Assembly (NCBI RefSeq): GCF_000142905.1
Contig: NW_013657676.1
Span: 561,256 to 625,255, forward strand
DNA: 64,000 nucleotides
Direction of reading: 5' to 3'
From: Thecamonas trahens ATCC 50062
Taxonomy: Eukaryota; Apusozoa; Apusomonadida; Apusomonadidae
A model generated the notes under the pieces. It was not told the origin of the DNA and did not search any database. It saw only the letters and a list, made by a program, of their open reading frames with translations. Positions 11,301 to 21,871 of this stretch are shown here, piece after piece (positions within the stretch are counted from its first letter, which is position 1; every line of letters begins with the position of its first letter). Both the position numbers and the translations under genes were made by a program.

Positions 11301-11880
11301 TGTCAAGATGGCGGACGTGTCGTATCCGTCGCGGCCGTGGGCTAAGGCCAATTCGTGGGCGCACCGGTACTCACGCGAGGCGTTCCAGCAGGGCAAGCAG
11401 GAGCGGGCGCACGGGTTGGCTGTCTCGCCGTTCATGGACGGCATGGCGTCGTCGGTGGCCAAGGCGCACGTGTCGATGATCCGCATCGTGGCGCTCCCCA
11501 TGTTCCAGGCCTGGTGCGAGCTCTTCCCCATCGACGAGTGCCTTGGCCACATGCGACACTGCCTGCGGCACTGGTCGTCGGCGTCGACTGACGAGATGGA
11601 GCACGCCCACGAGACGGCGCTCGCGGCCATGGACGCCTTTGACCGGACATTCTTTGCCTCGGACGGCGGCTCGCCGGTAGTCACCAACGGCGGCATGCAG
11701 AAGAGCACGCTAGCGCCCAACCAACCCAACTACATCGAGTCGGTCATCTCAGGCCTTCTCGACGTCCTTGACGACGATGAGCTCTGTGAGGAAGATGAGG
11801 ACAACGAAGCGACGCCGGTCGCGAGTGGGGCCGATGCGGACATCGCCGTTGCTCTTGACGCGCACGGCGGCGAGGAATGA
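8315..11880 (+). CDS. receptor (ANF/periplasmic-binding ectodomain)-transmembrane-class I phosphodiesterase fusion
   Basis: Type I membrane protein of about 1065 residues. Exon 1 is 8315-8548 and exon 2 is 8917-11880; the 368-nt intron (GTACGC...TTTAG) is CCA/CAC-rich. Splicing joins ...EPLLLPN to TRIILEAVDTQ, as expected in the ANF_receptor fold. The ATG at 8315 is preferred because it puts a signal peptide first; ATG 8225 is in frame upstream. Layout: signal peptide (about 8-28), ligand-binding domain (about 35-410), one membrane helix (about 440-463, followed by RRRR), short coiled coil, then a PDEase_I/HD domain (about 680-960) with YHNVLHAAD, HPG and FMDG landmarks. Several catalytic residues are altered: the metal His of the HD motif is Lys (AAIKDVGHPG), the substrate Asn is Tyr (ADVSYP) and the invariant Gln is His (AKAHVSM). 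Cyclic-nucleotide hydrolysis is therefore doubtful. Ligand unknown. Confidence 0.82.
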
Positions 11881-11920
11881 AGCACACAGCCCTACTCTCG
11901 GTTCTGCAGCTATCATAGTG

Positions 11921-14803
11921 TTAATCGAACCAGCGCTTCTTCTTCTTGCCACCGGCAGAGGCGAGGACGGCGCGGAACTCGTCGACCAGCGAGCCACCGG
12001 CGTTGTTGCCACTCTCAGCCTTGCGCTTGCGCGATTTGTTGTCGCTGCCACCAGCGTTCTTGCTGTTCTTGCTCCTTCTGTGAGCATCCTGGGACGACGA
12101 CGAAGCGGCGGCGGCAGCAGCGGCCTCGGCCTTGCGCTTGGCCTTGTTCGCCTTGCGACGCGAGAGCTTCTTCTGTGGCACTTCGGGCTCGACGACAGCG
12201 GCGTCATCGAGGGCATCGCGGGCGGCGTTGAGCTTGCGGCGCTTGGCGGCGCGTCGCTCATCGTTGGACGGCTGCTTCTCGATCGAGTCGTTGCCGGCGG
12301 CGAGCTCACGCCGGCGCTTGCGAACCTCGTTGTCTGAGCCAAACAGCGAGAGCTTGTTGCTCTTGGCAGGCGCCTTTCTGCCAGCGCGCGAGGAGGCGTT
12401 TGCGGACTCGGGGGCAGTGCGCGAGGCTTTGACGGAGAGCTCGTGGCGCTCGATGGCCTCCTTGGCGTCGACAGCAAACTCGACGATGAGGCGCCGTTCG
12501 TCAGAGTAGAACTCCGGATTGTTGTTGAGGAGCTGGAGAGCCTTGAGGGCGTCGTCGTGATGGGCAAACTGGACGAAACCGTAGCCGCGCGAGCGGCCGA
12601 TGCCTGCGGCGGTGATGCGGTTCTTGTCGCGGACAATCTTGACCTGCTTGATGATCTTGTGGCGGACATTGCGGTTGAGGGCCTTGAGAATGTCGGCCTT
12701 GAGCTCCTTCTCGGTCTTTGTCAGCGGGATGTTGCGAATGGCGAGGCGCTTCGTAGAGACCATGTTGTTGGGGTTCTTGAGAGCAGCCTGCTTCTCCTCG
12801 TAAGCCTTGACGCGCTTCTTGAGGTCCGACTCGGACATGCCGACGGCGGCGGCGGAGCCCGGGAGGATGACTCCCTCGTTGGCGATGGCCACGTTGCGGG
12901 CGTCGCGGCGCTCGGCCTCGGCACGGGCCTCGGCGCGGTGGTTGACCAACTCGCGCTCGCGCGACTTGTCGACGGCGAGGACGACAAAGAGGCGGCGCTG
13001 GTTGAGGAAGATGCCCTGGCCGGCGTGGGCCGGCTTGCCCTCAGTGTCAAGCTCAGGCTCGTCGTCGTCGACGTCCTCGTCGTCGAGGCGGAGGCCCATC
13101 GAGGCGACGACCGATCGGCGGTTGAGATGCGACTTGGACTTTGCGGTGGACTTTGAGATGTTGAGGTCGTCCGAGCGGATGGCGGCGGCATCAATGGCGG
13201 CGGCGGCCTGCGCGGCGGTGTCAAACTTGACAAAGCCGACGCCGCGTGACTCGCCCGAGACCTTGTCATACACGATGCGGGCAAAGAGGACGTTGCCAAA
13301 GGCCGAGAAGGCCTCGGCGAGCTCGTGGTTCTGGGTCTCAAACGAGATGTTGCGGATAAAGACGGTGCGCTTCTCGTTGACGTCGGACGGGGCCTCGCGT
13401 GCGGGCCGGGCCGGGCGGTCGCTGGACTTTGAGCGACGGCGGGCGTCCGAGTCCGAGTCCGAGTCGCTGTCCGAGTCGTCCGAGCCTGAGCCCGAGTCCG
13501 AGCCCGAGTCCGAGCTGGCGTCGCTCTCGTCGTCCTTGACGGCGGCCTCAAAGACGCTCTTGGCAAAGGCAAAATCGACGGCAATGGGCCTGCGGAACGG
13601 TTGTGCGGCGTTGACGGCGGCGATGGCGGCGGCGGCGTGCTCGCGACGCGAGAACTCAACAAAGCCAAAACCGCGCGACTTGCCCTCGCTGTTGAGCGGG
13701 AGGTGGACGTCGACGAGCGGCCCGTGGACTTCAAAGACGGCGCGGAGCTTTGCGGCGTCGACAGACCACGGCAGGTTGCGGACGATGAGGCGGCCGGGCT
13801 TGCCCGAGACCTTGGCCTTGCGCAGCGGGTCAAGGACAATCCATGCCTGGAGCGGGACGCCCTTGTGGATGCGGTCGTCGAGGGCTTCGACGGCAGCGCG
13901 GGCGAGCTTGGGGGTGAGGAACACAAGGTGGGCCTGAATCTCTGCGGGCGACTCACCGGCGAGCTGGCCGAGCATGTTGAGCTCCTCGGGCGTGAGCTTG
14001 TCGACGTCGACGGTGTGAGCCGATGAGGCGTTGTACTTTTCCGACGAGAGCGGGCCCGAGGTCGGCGTCACCTCCATCTTGTCGCTGCCAAGGACAGGAA
14101 AGGCGAACGAGTGGAGCGAGCCGAGCTTGATCTTGAGAGCCTTCTTGAGCAAGACGCGGAGGGCCTGCTTGCCCTTGGTCACCTCGGAGATGGTAAAGCC
14201 GCGAACAACGACCGTCCGGGCAAGCATCTTGTTCCTCGTCCACGACTTGGCCTCGACGGGTGCGCCGGACTTGCCCTTCTTGCCCTTCTTGCTCTTCTTC
14301 CCCTTCTTGCCCTCCTTGTGGCTCTCGGCCTTGGCCTTTTCCGATGCGAGCAGCTCGAGCTTGTCGGTAGCCGGATCGGCGGCCTTGCGGGCAGCCTTTG
14401 CCTCTTCGGCCTTTGCCTTTGCTAGCGCAGCCGGAGGCATGGCGACGGGAGCCTTCTTTGCCTTGGCATCATCATCATCCTTTGTCCCGATGACGAGACC
14501 AGGCGCATCCGATTCACCGTCAGCACCAGGCAGCGGCTCCCGAAGACGACGAGAAGAGTAGACGACAGTCAGAGAATGACCCTTGACGGATCGCTTGTGG
14601 AACTTTGAGATGGCCTTTGCGGCATCTTCCTTGAGCGCAAAATGAACGTAGCCAAAACCACGCGAGACCATTGAGCCCTTTTCGGTGACCACAAAGGCAT
14701 GTCGGAGCGGACCGACTTCAGAGAAGAGCGCTTCCAGCTGTGCAGTGGTAAACGACGGCGGGAGGCCACGGACATGGACCATAGTCTCGGACTTCTTCCC
14801 CAT
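11921..14803 (-). CDS. RBM28: nucleolar RNA-binding protein Nop4/RBM28 homologue
   Basis: Ribosome-biogenesis factor acting on 60S precursor rRNA in the nucleolus. Single exon, 960 residues from the ATG at 14803 (MGKKSETMVHVRGLPPS), a start that gives an immediate RRM. RRM-like domains lie at about 8-84, a weak one at about 190-330, then 342-420 (RLIVRNLPW), 480-560 (RTVFIRNISF) and 690-800 (KRLAIRNIP). The spacer before the last RRM has RNVAIANEGVILPGS...LKNPNNMVSTKRL, closely paralleling the RBM28/Nop4 linker (RNLYLAREG...GS...LK.PN..VS.TRL). An acidic Ser/Asp tract (13440-13530) and several Lys-rich nucleolar-type stretches are present; the C-terminus is KKKKRWFD. It is longer than the 685-760 residues usual for the family. 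It diverges from PIKfyve. Confidence 0.88.
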   Translation of the reverse strand: MGKKSETMVHVRGLPPSFTTAQLEALFSEVGPLRHAFVVTEKGSMVSRGFGYVHFALKEDAAKAISKFHKRSVKGHSLTVVYSSRRLREPLPGADGESDAPGLVIGTKDDDDAKAKKAPVAMPPAALAKAKAEEAKAARKAADPATDKLELLASEKAKAESHKEGKKGKKSKKGKKGKSGAPVEAKSWTRNKMLARTVVVRGFTISEVTKGKQALRVLLKKALKIKLGSLHSFAFPVLGSDKMEVTPTSGPLSSEKYNASSAHTVDVDKLTPEELNMLGQLAGESPAEIQAHLVFLTPKLARAAVEALDDRIHKGVPLQAWIVLDPLRKAKVSGKPGRLIVRNLPWSVDAAKLRAVFEVHGPLVDVHLPLNSEGKSRGFGFVEFSRREHAAAAIAAVNAAQPFRRPIAVDFAFAKSVFEAAVKDDESDASSDSGSDSGSGSDDSDSDSDSDSDARRRSKSSDRPARPAREAPSDVNEKRTVFIRNISFETQNHELAEAFSAFGNVLFARIVYDKVSGESRGVGFVKFDTAAQAAAAIDAAAIRSDDLNISKSTAKSKSHLNRRSVVASMGLRLDDEDVDDDEPELDTEGKPAHAGQGIFLNQRRLFVVLAVDKSRERELVNHRAEARAEAERRDARNVAIANEGVILPGSAAAVGMSESDLKKRVKAYEEKQAALKNPNNMVSTKRLAIRNIPLTKTEKELKADILKALNRNVRHKIIKQVKIVRDKNRITAAGIGRSRGYGFVQFAHHDDALKALQLLNNNPEFYSDERRLIVEFAVDAKEAIERHELSVKASRTAPESANASSRAGRKAPAKSNKLSLFGSDNEVRKRRRELAAGNDSIEKQPSNDERRAAKRRKLNAARDALDDAAVVEPEVPQKKLSRRKANKAKRKAEAAAAAAASSSSQDAHRRSKNSKNAGGSDNKSRKRKAESGNNAGGSLVDEFRAVLASAGGKKKKRWFD

Positions 14804-15475
14804 CTTTGCACCGTCTGGAAATAGGTGGTGGTTTCGGACTTGGTGCTTTGGCGTGAGGTGGCGGTAAGTGGTTGGTGCGTTGGTTGAGTTGTGTGAGGAT
14901 GGCGGTGGGATGGATGGATGGATGGGTTTGGGGTGGTGGCGGGATTGGGGGGTTGGGGGTTGGGGGTTGGGGGTAGTGATCATTGGCGGGATTGGGCCGG
15001 GGGATTGAGGAGGAGGGATCTATGGAGGGGCTTGGTGGTGGGGGTGGTGGTGGTGGGTGGGGGGGGTAATGATCGGGAGGAGGCGCAGTGATCGGATCGG
15101 ATGGGAAGGGAATCGAGTCGGGATCGGATCGGATGGGAAGGGGGAGGGGGAGGGGGGTTAGGGATGCGATCTGGAGGAGGGCATTGTCCAGAGCGGGCGG
15201 GATCGGGGCAGTGATCGCGAGGTAGACCAATCTGTAAAGGAGTGTGTGGGAGAGTACATGTCTTAAAATCGGCTTTCATGCCCCCCCCCCCCCCTCGCCC
15301 CGCCTCAGGACTCAACATTTCATTTTCACCCTCACCACCAACCACCGACCACCATTCGCCTTTACCTTGTGCCATCGCGAGCGCACGCGCTGCCACTCGG
15401 TCACCCACCCGTCCCCACCCCCCCTACCGCCACCCACCCCTACCCCCCCTCTACCCCACCCAGCCCAAGTTGGGC
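14804..15475. other. divergent intergenic region with G-rich repeats
   Basis: 672 bp between the divergent RBM28 and PIKfyve starts. The first half is G-rich on plus (GGTGGTGGG, GGGGTTGGGGGTT-like runs near 14935-14970). A perfect 21-bp direct repeat built from GGATCGGATC lies at 15090-15110 and 15122-15142. A C run sits at 15282-15295. Both promoters must be here; no specific factor site is recognisable. Confidence 0.55.
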
Positions 15476-18400
15476 ATGTCCCAAACATTCTATGATGCGG
15501 TCAAGACTGCTGTAGCGCAGCACAGGCCACATAGTACACAGGAGATGATGTGGAAGGTCCAGGCAGAGCGAAGGCTGTTGCCCTTGCCCCAGCCTGCTCC
15601 TGCTCTCGCTGCGCAATCGGTTGTCTTTAGAGATGATGCTACATGCCCACAGCAGACTGCGACTGCGACTGCGACTGCGACTGACGCAACGTCGAGTTCT
15701 CTCGCTGCTTTGTCCTCGACCTCGCCCTCGTCGTCGGCATCGACTTTGGGCCCGGGTTGTTCTCACAACGGTGATCTTGACCGTGACCGCGATGGTCACC
15801 GCCATCACCATGGCGGCCATCGTGGTTCCTCGGCAGACGACGTTGTCGTTCGTGAGGGGCAAGTATCATCGCAGGCGTCATCATCGTCGTCATCAGGCGG
15901 CCAGGGCCTTGTCAGCAACAACGAGTTGATGGCCATTGTCCAGGCGCTGGGCTTGTGGCGGGCCGTGCCGTCGGCAGCTGTTCCAGCAGAGTTTGTGGCT
16001 GTCTTTGCCAAAGAAGCAGGAAAAGCGCAAGAGGCCGAAGAGTCGGGCGCAGCTACTTCGTCGATGACGCGATCGCGGCAGTACTCGCTGTCGGACATGG
16101 CTGCGGCCGCTCGCTCGTCAGCGTCGCCGCCAGACTCGCCGGCATCCGGCGTGGCACCAGTCGGCGTTGCTGCCCGCCGTTCCGCGCTCCAACGGAACAG
16201 CAAGCGTGTTGACAGCCGCATGAGCTCCGGCGGCCAGAGCCAATCGTCAACCTTTGACGACTCGTTCACATTTTTCGGCCCGCCGGACTCGGATCGCCGC
16301 CGTGTCTTTGCCCGTCTTCGCCGCAAGGAGATGCCCACTACCGAGTTTGAGCTCCTCCCCCATTTGCAGGACGAGCTCGACCGCGAGCGCGCTGCACAGC
16401 GGTTTGCCGTCATGGCCTCCAAGCAGCGCGCTGCCGCCGGCCAGGCCGATGCCGCCGACGTCCTCGCCCAGCCCAACTCGCTCGACAAGACAGGCACTTT
16501 TGACGTGGGCGCGTCTGGTGGCGCCGTTCCGCCACCACCGAGTGGCGGCGATGCTGCTGCTTCGGGGGCGCAGCCCGCTGCCACTGCCGCGGCCGCGTCT
16601 GCCGCCGACAACGACGTCGTGGCTGAGCGTGCCGAAGTCGTCCCGCTCCGCACCATGCTCGAGAAGCAGCACTGGGTCAAGGACTCGCACGCTTGGGCAT
16701 GTTATCACTGCGGTGCGTCCTTTTGGCTCTTTACCCGCAGGCACCACTGCCGGCTGTGCGGCCAGGTCTTCTGTCGCAAGTGTGCGTCGTGGTTCATCCC
16801 CGCCCGCCTTGTCCTCGGCTCCAAAGGCAAGGACGTTCGCTCGTGCCAGTACTGCTACGACCACGCACTCGAGTCAGCTGCCACCTCTGAGGCCGCCGCC
16901 GCCGCGCTTGCCGCCAGCGAGGCCAAGGCCGCCGCTGCCAACCAGGCCAAGGCCAAGGCGGCCAAGGTCAAGGCCAAGGCCAAGGCCAAAGCCAAGGCAG
17001 CCAAGGCTAAGGCCCGTGCTGCCAAGAGCAAGGGCAAAGCTGCCCGCGCCGCTGCCGCTGCAGAGCCCGCCATCGACCCGACGCTCATGACGGCTGCGCG
17101 CATCTCGTTTGTCCTCGGCATGCGTCGCTCGGACGTGACCAGCTCGTCCGAGCCACAGGCTCCGCCCGTCCGCACCACCTCTGTTGTCGCCGGCTACCGC
17201 ACACTCTCCACCATCAATCCACACCCGGCGCTCGACGACGACTGGGGCTCCGCCGCACCGTCGACGCTCACGCCCCCATCCCTCGGCCCACACGCCTCGG
17301 CTGACCCAGACCCGATGGCCTCGACCGGCGTCTCGGTTTCGGTCTCGGTCTCTGGCTCTGGCTCTGGCTCTTCCTCGTCCACCTCCGCCTCGACGGCCTC
17401 AAGCCCATCTTCGTCCGACAACGACAAACAAGGTTCATCCTCCTCTTCTTCCTCCTCTTCGTCTTCCTCCTCCGACGGCACCACCCACGTTGACAGATCG
17501 GGCACGCCCGCCATCGCGCCGCTCGCCAAGACCCGCTCGCGCCGCTCGGGCTCGGGCTCGGACTCTGACTCGGCTCGCCCGTCTGGCCTTGGCGAGCAGG
17601 ACCGGACCGTCTCGCGCCCGTTCTACGCGTCTGACTTTGACATTACAGACCGCAAGAACTCAGTATGGGGCTTTGATGCCCACGCCTCTGACGCCACCAG
17701 GCCGCGCAAGCCAGCGACGCTTCTCAGGCAGGTCTCAACTCCAACAAGCATCCTCGCTAGTCATCTCCCCGCCTCGCCCACTACCGGCACCACACCCTCG
17801 GGCATCAACGCCTCGTCCGACTCGCTCCATCGTCTCACCCTCAACACCTCGGTCGAGAACTTCCGAGAGCTCGTGACAAGCAAGGCGAGGGAGGTGGGCG
17901 AAGGAAGCGGTTCTGGCTCTGCAAACGTCTCGGACACTCCGGGCTCCCCCGACGCTGTTTTCGCGCCGCTTGCTGACAATGCAGTCGTAGGCGTCGAGCG
18001 GCACTTTGCCACGGTCGTGCCATTCCTCCGCCCACTCGTGGCACAATTGCTGGGCGATGCCAACCTCGATGACAGCCGCTACGGTGATGGCGTGACTCAG
18101 CTCGCACTCTGTGCTGCTCAGCACATCGCCCCGGTCCTCGCCGCCGGCGACTCGATGGACGTCCGCGAGTACGTCCGGTACGAGGTGCTGGCCACCGGAA
18201 ACTTTGCAGACTCGGAGCTCATTCACGGCCTCGTGACTCCCAAGAACATTGCACACAAGAAGATGGTCAACCACATGACCAACCCCAAGATCATGCTCCT
18301 TGGTTGCCCTCTGCAGTACTCGCTCACTGACAACGTCATGTCCTCGTTTGACACCATCCTCACCCATGGCCGCGAGTTCCTCAAGTCTCAGGTCTCGCGC

Positions 18401-21400
18401 GTCCTCAAGCACACGCCCGACATCATCGTGGCCCAGCACTCGGTCTCGCGGCTCGCCCAGGAGTTCCTCCTCAAGCGCGGCATCACTCTTGTCCTCAATA
18501 TGGGCCCGACGTTCATGGCCCAGCTTGCGCGGTTCACCGCCGGCCGAGTCGTCACCTCGCTCGAGGACTTTGCTGCTTCGGACCTTGGAACCTGCGGCGA
18601 GTTCCGCGTCCGCAGCTTTCTCGACTCGTCGCGCTCACGCAAGACGCTCATGTTCTTTGATGGCACGCCACCGGCCGTCGGCGCCACCATTCTGCTCCGC
18701 GGCCAGGAGCTGGCCACGCCGTCGGTCCATCATGGTCTCACCGGCGCCATGTCGTTTGCCATCTACGCCGCCCGCGCCATGCTCACCGAAGCCGCGCTCC
18801 TCGACGACCTCGCTATCGACCTCGCGCCTCACTCGGTCCACATGCGGTTCCAGCTCGATGCTCTTGCTGCCGAAGCCGCCCTCCCGGGCTTTGGCAAGCT
18901 TTATGCCTCCCGCATTCTGTCGACCTCGCTCGCCACCGCCTTCCCGCTCCCATCGAACGAGGGTCTCGGGCTCGTCACCAAGGCACATGACCAGAGCAAG
19001 CCTGGGCACAATGTCGATGGCGATAACGTCAAGGGCAAGGAACCCTCTGACGACGGGAGCGATTGCGACGCTGCTGCAAATAACGACAGCAAGGAGCTGC
19101 TCACCGAGCCGCCGGCCTCGATCTATCCACAGGACTATCAGGGCATCCAAGTCGTTTTTGCTACCCGCTCGCTCTCTGCGGGACGGATGTGCGTCTCGCC
19201 ACAGCGGTACTTTTTCTCGTTCTTCAATGACTTTGACATCTCGCTCGGCCAGGCTGTTGAGCTTTGTGTGGGTAAGGACAACTTGTGCGTGGCATGCAAT
19301 GGGCCGATGACCGACCACGTCATCGAGTACACCCATCTCGACACGACGCTTGCGCTCTCGATCTCGGCCATCGAGGCGCCCAGCGACACCATCAGCGATC
19401 TCGCGCCGCTGGTATGGTCTTCCTGCACCGAGTGCGGTGCGCTGTCGGGCCTCTCGGAGCTCTCACACCACGGTTGGCACTGCTCGTTTGGCAAGGTCAT
19501 CCAGGGCGCCGTCTACCAGGGCGCCGTCTCGCGGATGTGCGGGCACTCGGCGCGGTCACTCGTCCGGTTCTTTGCCAGTGGCGACCGGGTTGTCTCGATT
19601 GCGTCGTCGTCGGCAATGGTGCTGCGCCTCCGGCGCCCGGCCCGCTCCCTCGAGTTCAACACGGAGCTTCAAGTCAGGCTTTGGATCTACGAGCTCAACC
19701 AGATCCGACGCGACGCGCACACTGTCTTTGATGCCATTGCGCGTCAGCTCGACATTGCTGCCGCGCTCGACGACTTTGATGCTTGGCTCGCCCGCTACCG
19801 CTCGCCGCGCTTGTCTACCTCGCAGTCGCGATCGCCGACCCGCTCACCCGTACGCTCAGCACACTCCGAGGCCACAGTCAGCGAGTCTGCCGCGGCTAGC
19901 GAGGCTGCAGCGGACGACGCAGAGAGCGAGGCTGCTGTGAGCAGCGATGCCGGAGCAGCAACGCCGCAGCCGGCATCGGCGACCCGACTCACGGTGGCAG
20001 TTGAGACCGGGGCCAGCCAACCGCCGCCGCGCTCGCCGTTGGCCCGTCCGTCGTCGACCGATCCAGAGCTGATGATGGTGGTCAAGCCGAGCCACGTGCC
20101 CGCGGCCCAGGTCCGCTCCCGGCTCGATGCCGAGCGTCAGGCCTTTGACGACACCCTCACCGAGCTCCGCGCCCACTCGCTCGCCGATCTCTCGTCGGTC
20201 AAGCGCATGCTGCTGCAGGCCGCCCAGGAGTGGGACGAGGTCTTGGGCAAAGATCTTGTGCTTCCGACACGACTGGCGTTCGCCGAAGCCAACCCGGCAA
20301 GAGTCCATGCGTTCAACAACGCGTGTGCACCTGCACCTGCCGCTGACGACTCGAGCGTCACCAACTCGAGCCATCTGACGCCGCCGTTGGAGCCGCGGAT
20401 GCTCGACGTGGCAAGCGCAATGCGGACGGTGGCTTCCTCAAACGCGCTGTCGGCTCTGCAGGCATCGGTCGAGGAGGCGGACGATGACGCGGGCGAGAGT
20501 GCGTCGATGACGCTTGGCGACGGTGGTCGCCGGCGTGCACACTCGATCGCCGGCGACGCCCCCCGCCCGGATGCGCTCGACGGCGCGCCGCCGACGCTCG
20601 ATCTTCAGGCGGCGCGCGAGACTCGAATTGGGAGCTCTCTCCGGGCGCTGCTCTCGGACCAGGGGTACCGGCACCTTGCGCTGCCCGGTGGAATGCACCG
20701 TTACATCAATGTGATCGACAACGAGCCGTCCACGGTCATTGCGTACGCGCTCTCTTCACTGGCGTATGGTGCCAAGCTCACCGAGCTGTTCACCACCCAC
20801 TACGCGCCGGTCTTTGCCGAACTCGGGGAAACAGCTTCGGCGGCGACGACCAGCAGCGGAACGCGCGGGGAAGAGCGCGCGGCGCGTGGGGAGCTCTCAA
20901 CACCGCAAATCGACGCGCTGCTTGCGTCACGGCGGACTGACCACTACGAGCAGCGGTTTGCGGACGAGTTCTTTGAGGCCAAATGCGTGATGTACTACCC
21001 AGTGCAGTTCCACGCGCTGCGCACCCAGTACGTGAGCGAGATGGACCAGTTCCTCATGTCGCTCTCGCGGTGCCGCGGGTGGAAGGCGTCGGGCGGAAAG
21101 TCCAATGCCTCGTTTGCCAAGACGCTCGACGACCGACTTGTCCTCAAGGGCATCTCCAAGTCTGAGCTCGACTCGTTCCTTGGGCTCGGACCCGAATACT
21201 TTAGCTTTGTCTCGAACTTTCTCTTTGGCAAGAACGATGAGCGCGAGGACGACTCTAGCGGCGCGTCCCCATCGACGCTCTGCATGCTCATTCTCGGCGT
21301 CTTCCAGATTGAGGTCACTCTTCTCAAGCGGCGGCGTGAGCGGTTCCGACAGACGTTCATTGTGATGGAGAACCTGTTTTACGATGCACCCGAGATCTCG

Positions 21401-21841
21401 GCCCGGTTTGACCTTAAGGGCTCTGAGCGCTCGCGGTTTGTGACGCCGTCGCCCGAGGCCAAAGACCAGGTTCTGCAGGACGACAACTTTAAGGAGTTTC
21501 TCTCGCGGTATCCGCTGTATGTGGGCGAGAGCGATCTCGCGCTGCTCTCCAGTTCTGTTGTTGCTGATTCGCGGTTTCTGGCACGGTGCAAGGTCATGGA
21601 CTACTCGCTATTGCTCGGCATCGACTACTCGACCGCCACCATGTACTGCGGCGTCATTGACTACATCCGCCAGTACACGTGGGACAAGCAGGTCGAGTCA
21701 ATCATCAAGTCATCGGGCCTGATGGGAGGCGGCGGTAAGGCGCCGACAGTGGTCATGCCCGAGCAGTACAAGGACCGCTTCCGGGCCGCTATGCGGACGT
21801 ACTTTACGCTCGTGCCCGACAAGCACTCGACGTTTGTGTAA
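15476..21841 (+). CDS. PIKFYVE: 1-phosphatidylinositol 3-phosphate 5-kinase (PIKfyve/Fab1)
   Basis: Makes PI(3,5)P2 on endosomes and lysosome/vacuole membranes. Single exon, 2121 residues from ATG 15476 (MSQTFYDAVK); the frame is open further upstream but that part is a low-complexity leader. Domains: FYVE zinc finger about 399-462 with the signature RRHHCRLCG and paired CxxC; an Ala/Lys-rich linker; a Ser-rich tract (about 618-668); the CCT/TCP-1-like domain about 840-1110 with LVTPKNIAHKKM; a Cys-rich region near 1260-1400; and the PIP kinase domain about 1836-2121 with SGGKSNASF, RLVLKGIS, DLKGSERSR, CKVMDYSLLLGID and the activation-segment region IDYIRQYTWDK. All catalytic landmarks are present. 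No DEP domain is apparent, which animal PIKfyve has but yeast Fab1 lacks. Length is typical (about 2100). Confidence 0.93.
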   Translation: MSQTFYDAVKTAVAQHRPHSTQEMMWKVQAERRLLPLPQPAPALAAQSVVFRDDATCPQQTATATATATDATSSSLAALSSTSPSSSASTLGPGCSHNGDLDRDRDGHRHHHGGHRGSSADDVVVREGQVSSQASSSSSSGGQGLVSNNELMAIVQALGLWRAVPSAAVPAEFVAVFAKEAGKAQEAEESGAATSSMTRSRQYSLSDMAAAARSSASPPDSPASGVAPVGVAARRSALQRNSKRVDSRMSSGGQSQSSTFDDSFTFFGPPDSDRRRVFARLRRKEMPTTEFELLPHLQDELDRERAAQRFAVMASKQRAAAGQADAADVLAQPNSLDKTGTFDVGASGGAVPPPPSGGDAAASGAQPAATAAAASAADNDVVAERAEVVPLRTMLEKQHWVKDSHAWACYHCGASFWLFTRRHHCRLCGQVFCRKCASWFIPARLVLGSKGKDVRSCQYCYDHALESAATSEAAAAALAASEAKAAAANQAKAKAAKVKAKAKAKAKAAKAKARAAKSKGKAARAAAAAEPAIDPTLMTAARISFVLGMRRSDVTSSSEPQAPPVRTTSVVAGYRTLSTINPHPALDDDWGSAAPSTLTPPSLGPHASADPDPMASTGVSVSVSVSGSGSGSSSSTSASTASSPSSSDNDKQGSSSSSSSSSSSSSDGTTHVDRSGTPAIAPLAKTRSRRSGSGSDSDSARPSGLGEQDRTVSRPFYASDFDITDRKNSVWGFDAHASDATRPRKPATLLRQVSTPTSILASHLPASPTTGTTPSGINASSDSLHRLTLNTSVENFRELVTSKAREVGEGSGSGSANVSDTPGSPDAVFAPLADNAVVGVERHFATVVPFLRPLVAQLLGDANLDDSRYGDGVTQLALCAAQHIAPVLAAGDSMDVREYVRYEVLATGNFADSELIHGLVTPKNIAHKKMVNHMTNPKIMLLGCPLQYSLTDNVMSSFDTILTHGREFLKSQVSRVLKHTPDIIVAQHSVSRLAQEFLLKRGITLVLNMGPTFMAQLARFTAGRVVTSLEDFAASDLGTCGEFRVRSFLDSSRSRKTLMFFDGTPPAVGATILLRGQELATPSVHHGLTGAMSFAIYAARAMLTEAALLDDLAIDLAPHSVHMRFQLDALAAEAALPGFGKLYASRILSTSLATAFPLPSNEGLGLVTKAHDQSKPGHNVDGDNVKGKEPSDDGSDCDAAANNDSKELLTEPPASIYPQDYQGIQVVFATRSLSAGRMCVSPQRYFFSFFNDFDISLGQAVELCVGKDNLCVACNGPMTDHVIEYTHLDTTLALSISAIEAPSDTISDLAPLVWSSCTECGALSGLSELSHHGWHCSFGKVIQGAVYQGAVSRMCGHSARSLVRFFASGDRVVSIASSSAMVLRLRRPARSLEFNTELQVRLWIYELNQIRRDAHTVFDAIARQLDIAAALDDFDAWLARYRSPRLSTSQSRSPTRSPVRSAHSEATVSESAAASEAAADDAESEAAVSSDAGAATPQPASATRLTVAVETGASQPPPRSPLARPSSTDPELMMVVKPSHVPAAQVRSRLDAERQAFDDTLTELRAHSLADLSSVKRMLLQAAQEWDEVLGKDLVLPTRLAFAEANPARVHAFNNACAPAPAADDSSVTNSSHLTPPLEPRMLDVASAMRTVASSNALSALQASVEEADDDAGESASMTLGDGGRRRAHSIAGDAPRPDALDGAPPTLDLQAARETRIGSSLRALLSDQGYRHLALPGGMHRYINVIDNEPSTVIAYALSSLAYGAKLTELFTTHYAPVFAELGETASAATTSSGTRGEERAARGELSTPQIDALLASRRTDHYEQRFADEFFEAKCVMYYPVQFHALRTQYVSEMDQFLMSLSRCRGWKASGGKSNASFAKTLDDRLVLKGISKSELDSFLGLGPEYFSFVSNFLFGKNDEREDDSSGASPSTLCMLILGVFQIEVTLLKRRRERFRQTFIVMENLFYDAPEISARFDLKGSERSRFVTPSPEAKDQVLQDDNFKEFLSRYPLYVGESDLALLSSSVVADSRFLARCKVMDYSLLLGIDYSTATMYCGVIDYIRQYTWDKQVESIIKSSGLMGGGGKAPTVVMPEQYKDRFRAAMRTYFTLVPDKHSTFV

Positions 21842-21871
21842 CGCCTTCATTGAACACACATGCATGTCAGG

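Noticed and set aside
11768..13937. several plus-strand frames of 180-380 residues opposite RBM28
   Set aside because: The minus strand carries clear RRM motifs; these frames are GC-rich mirror images.
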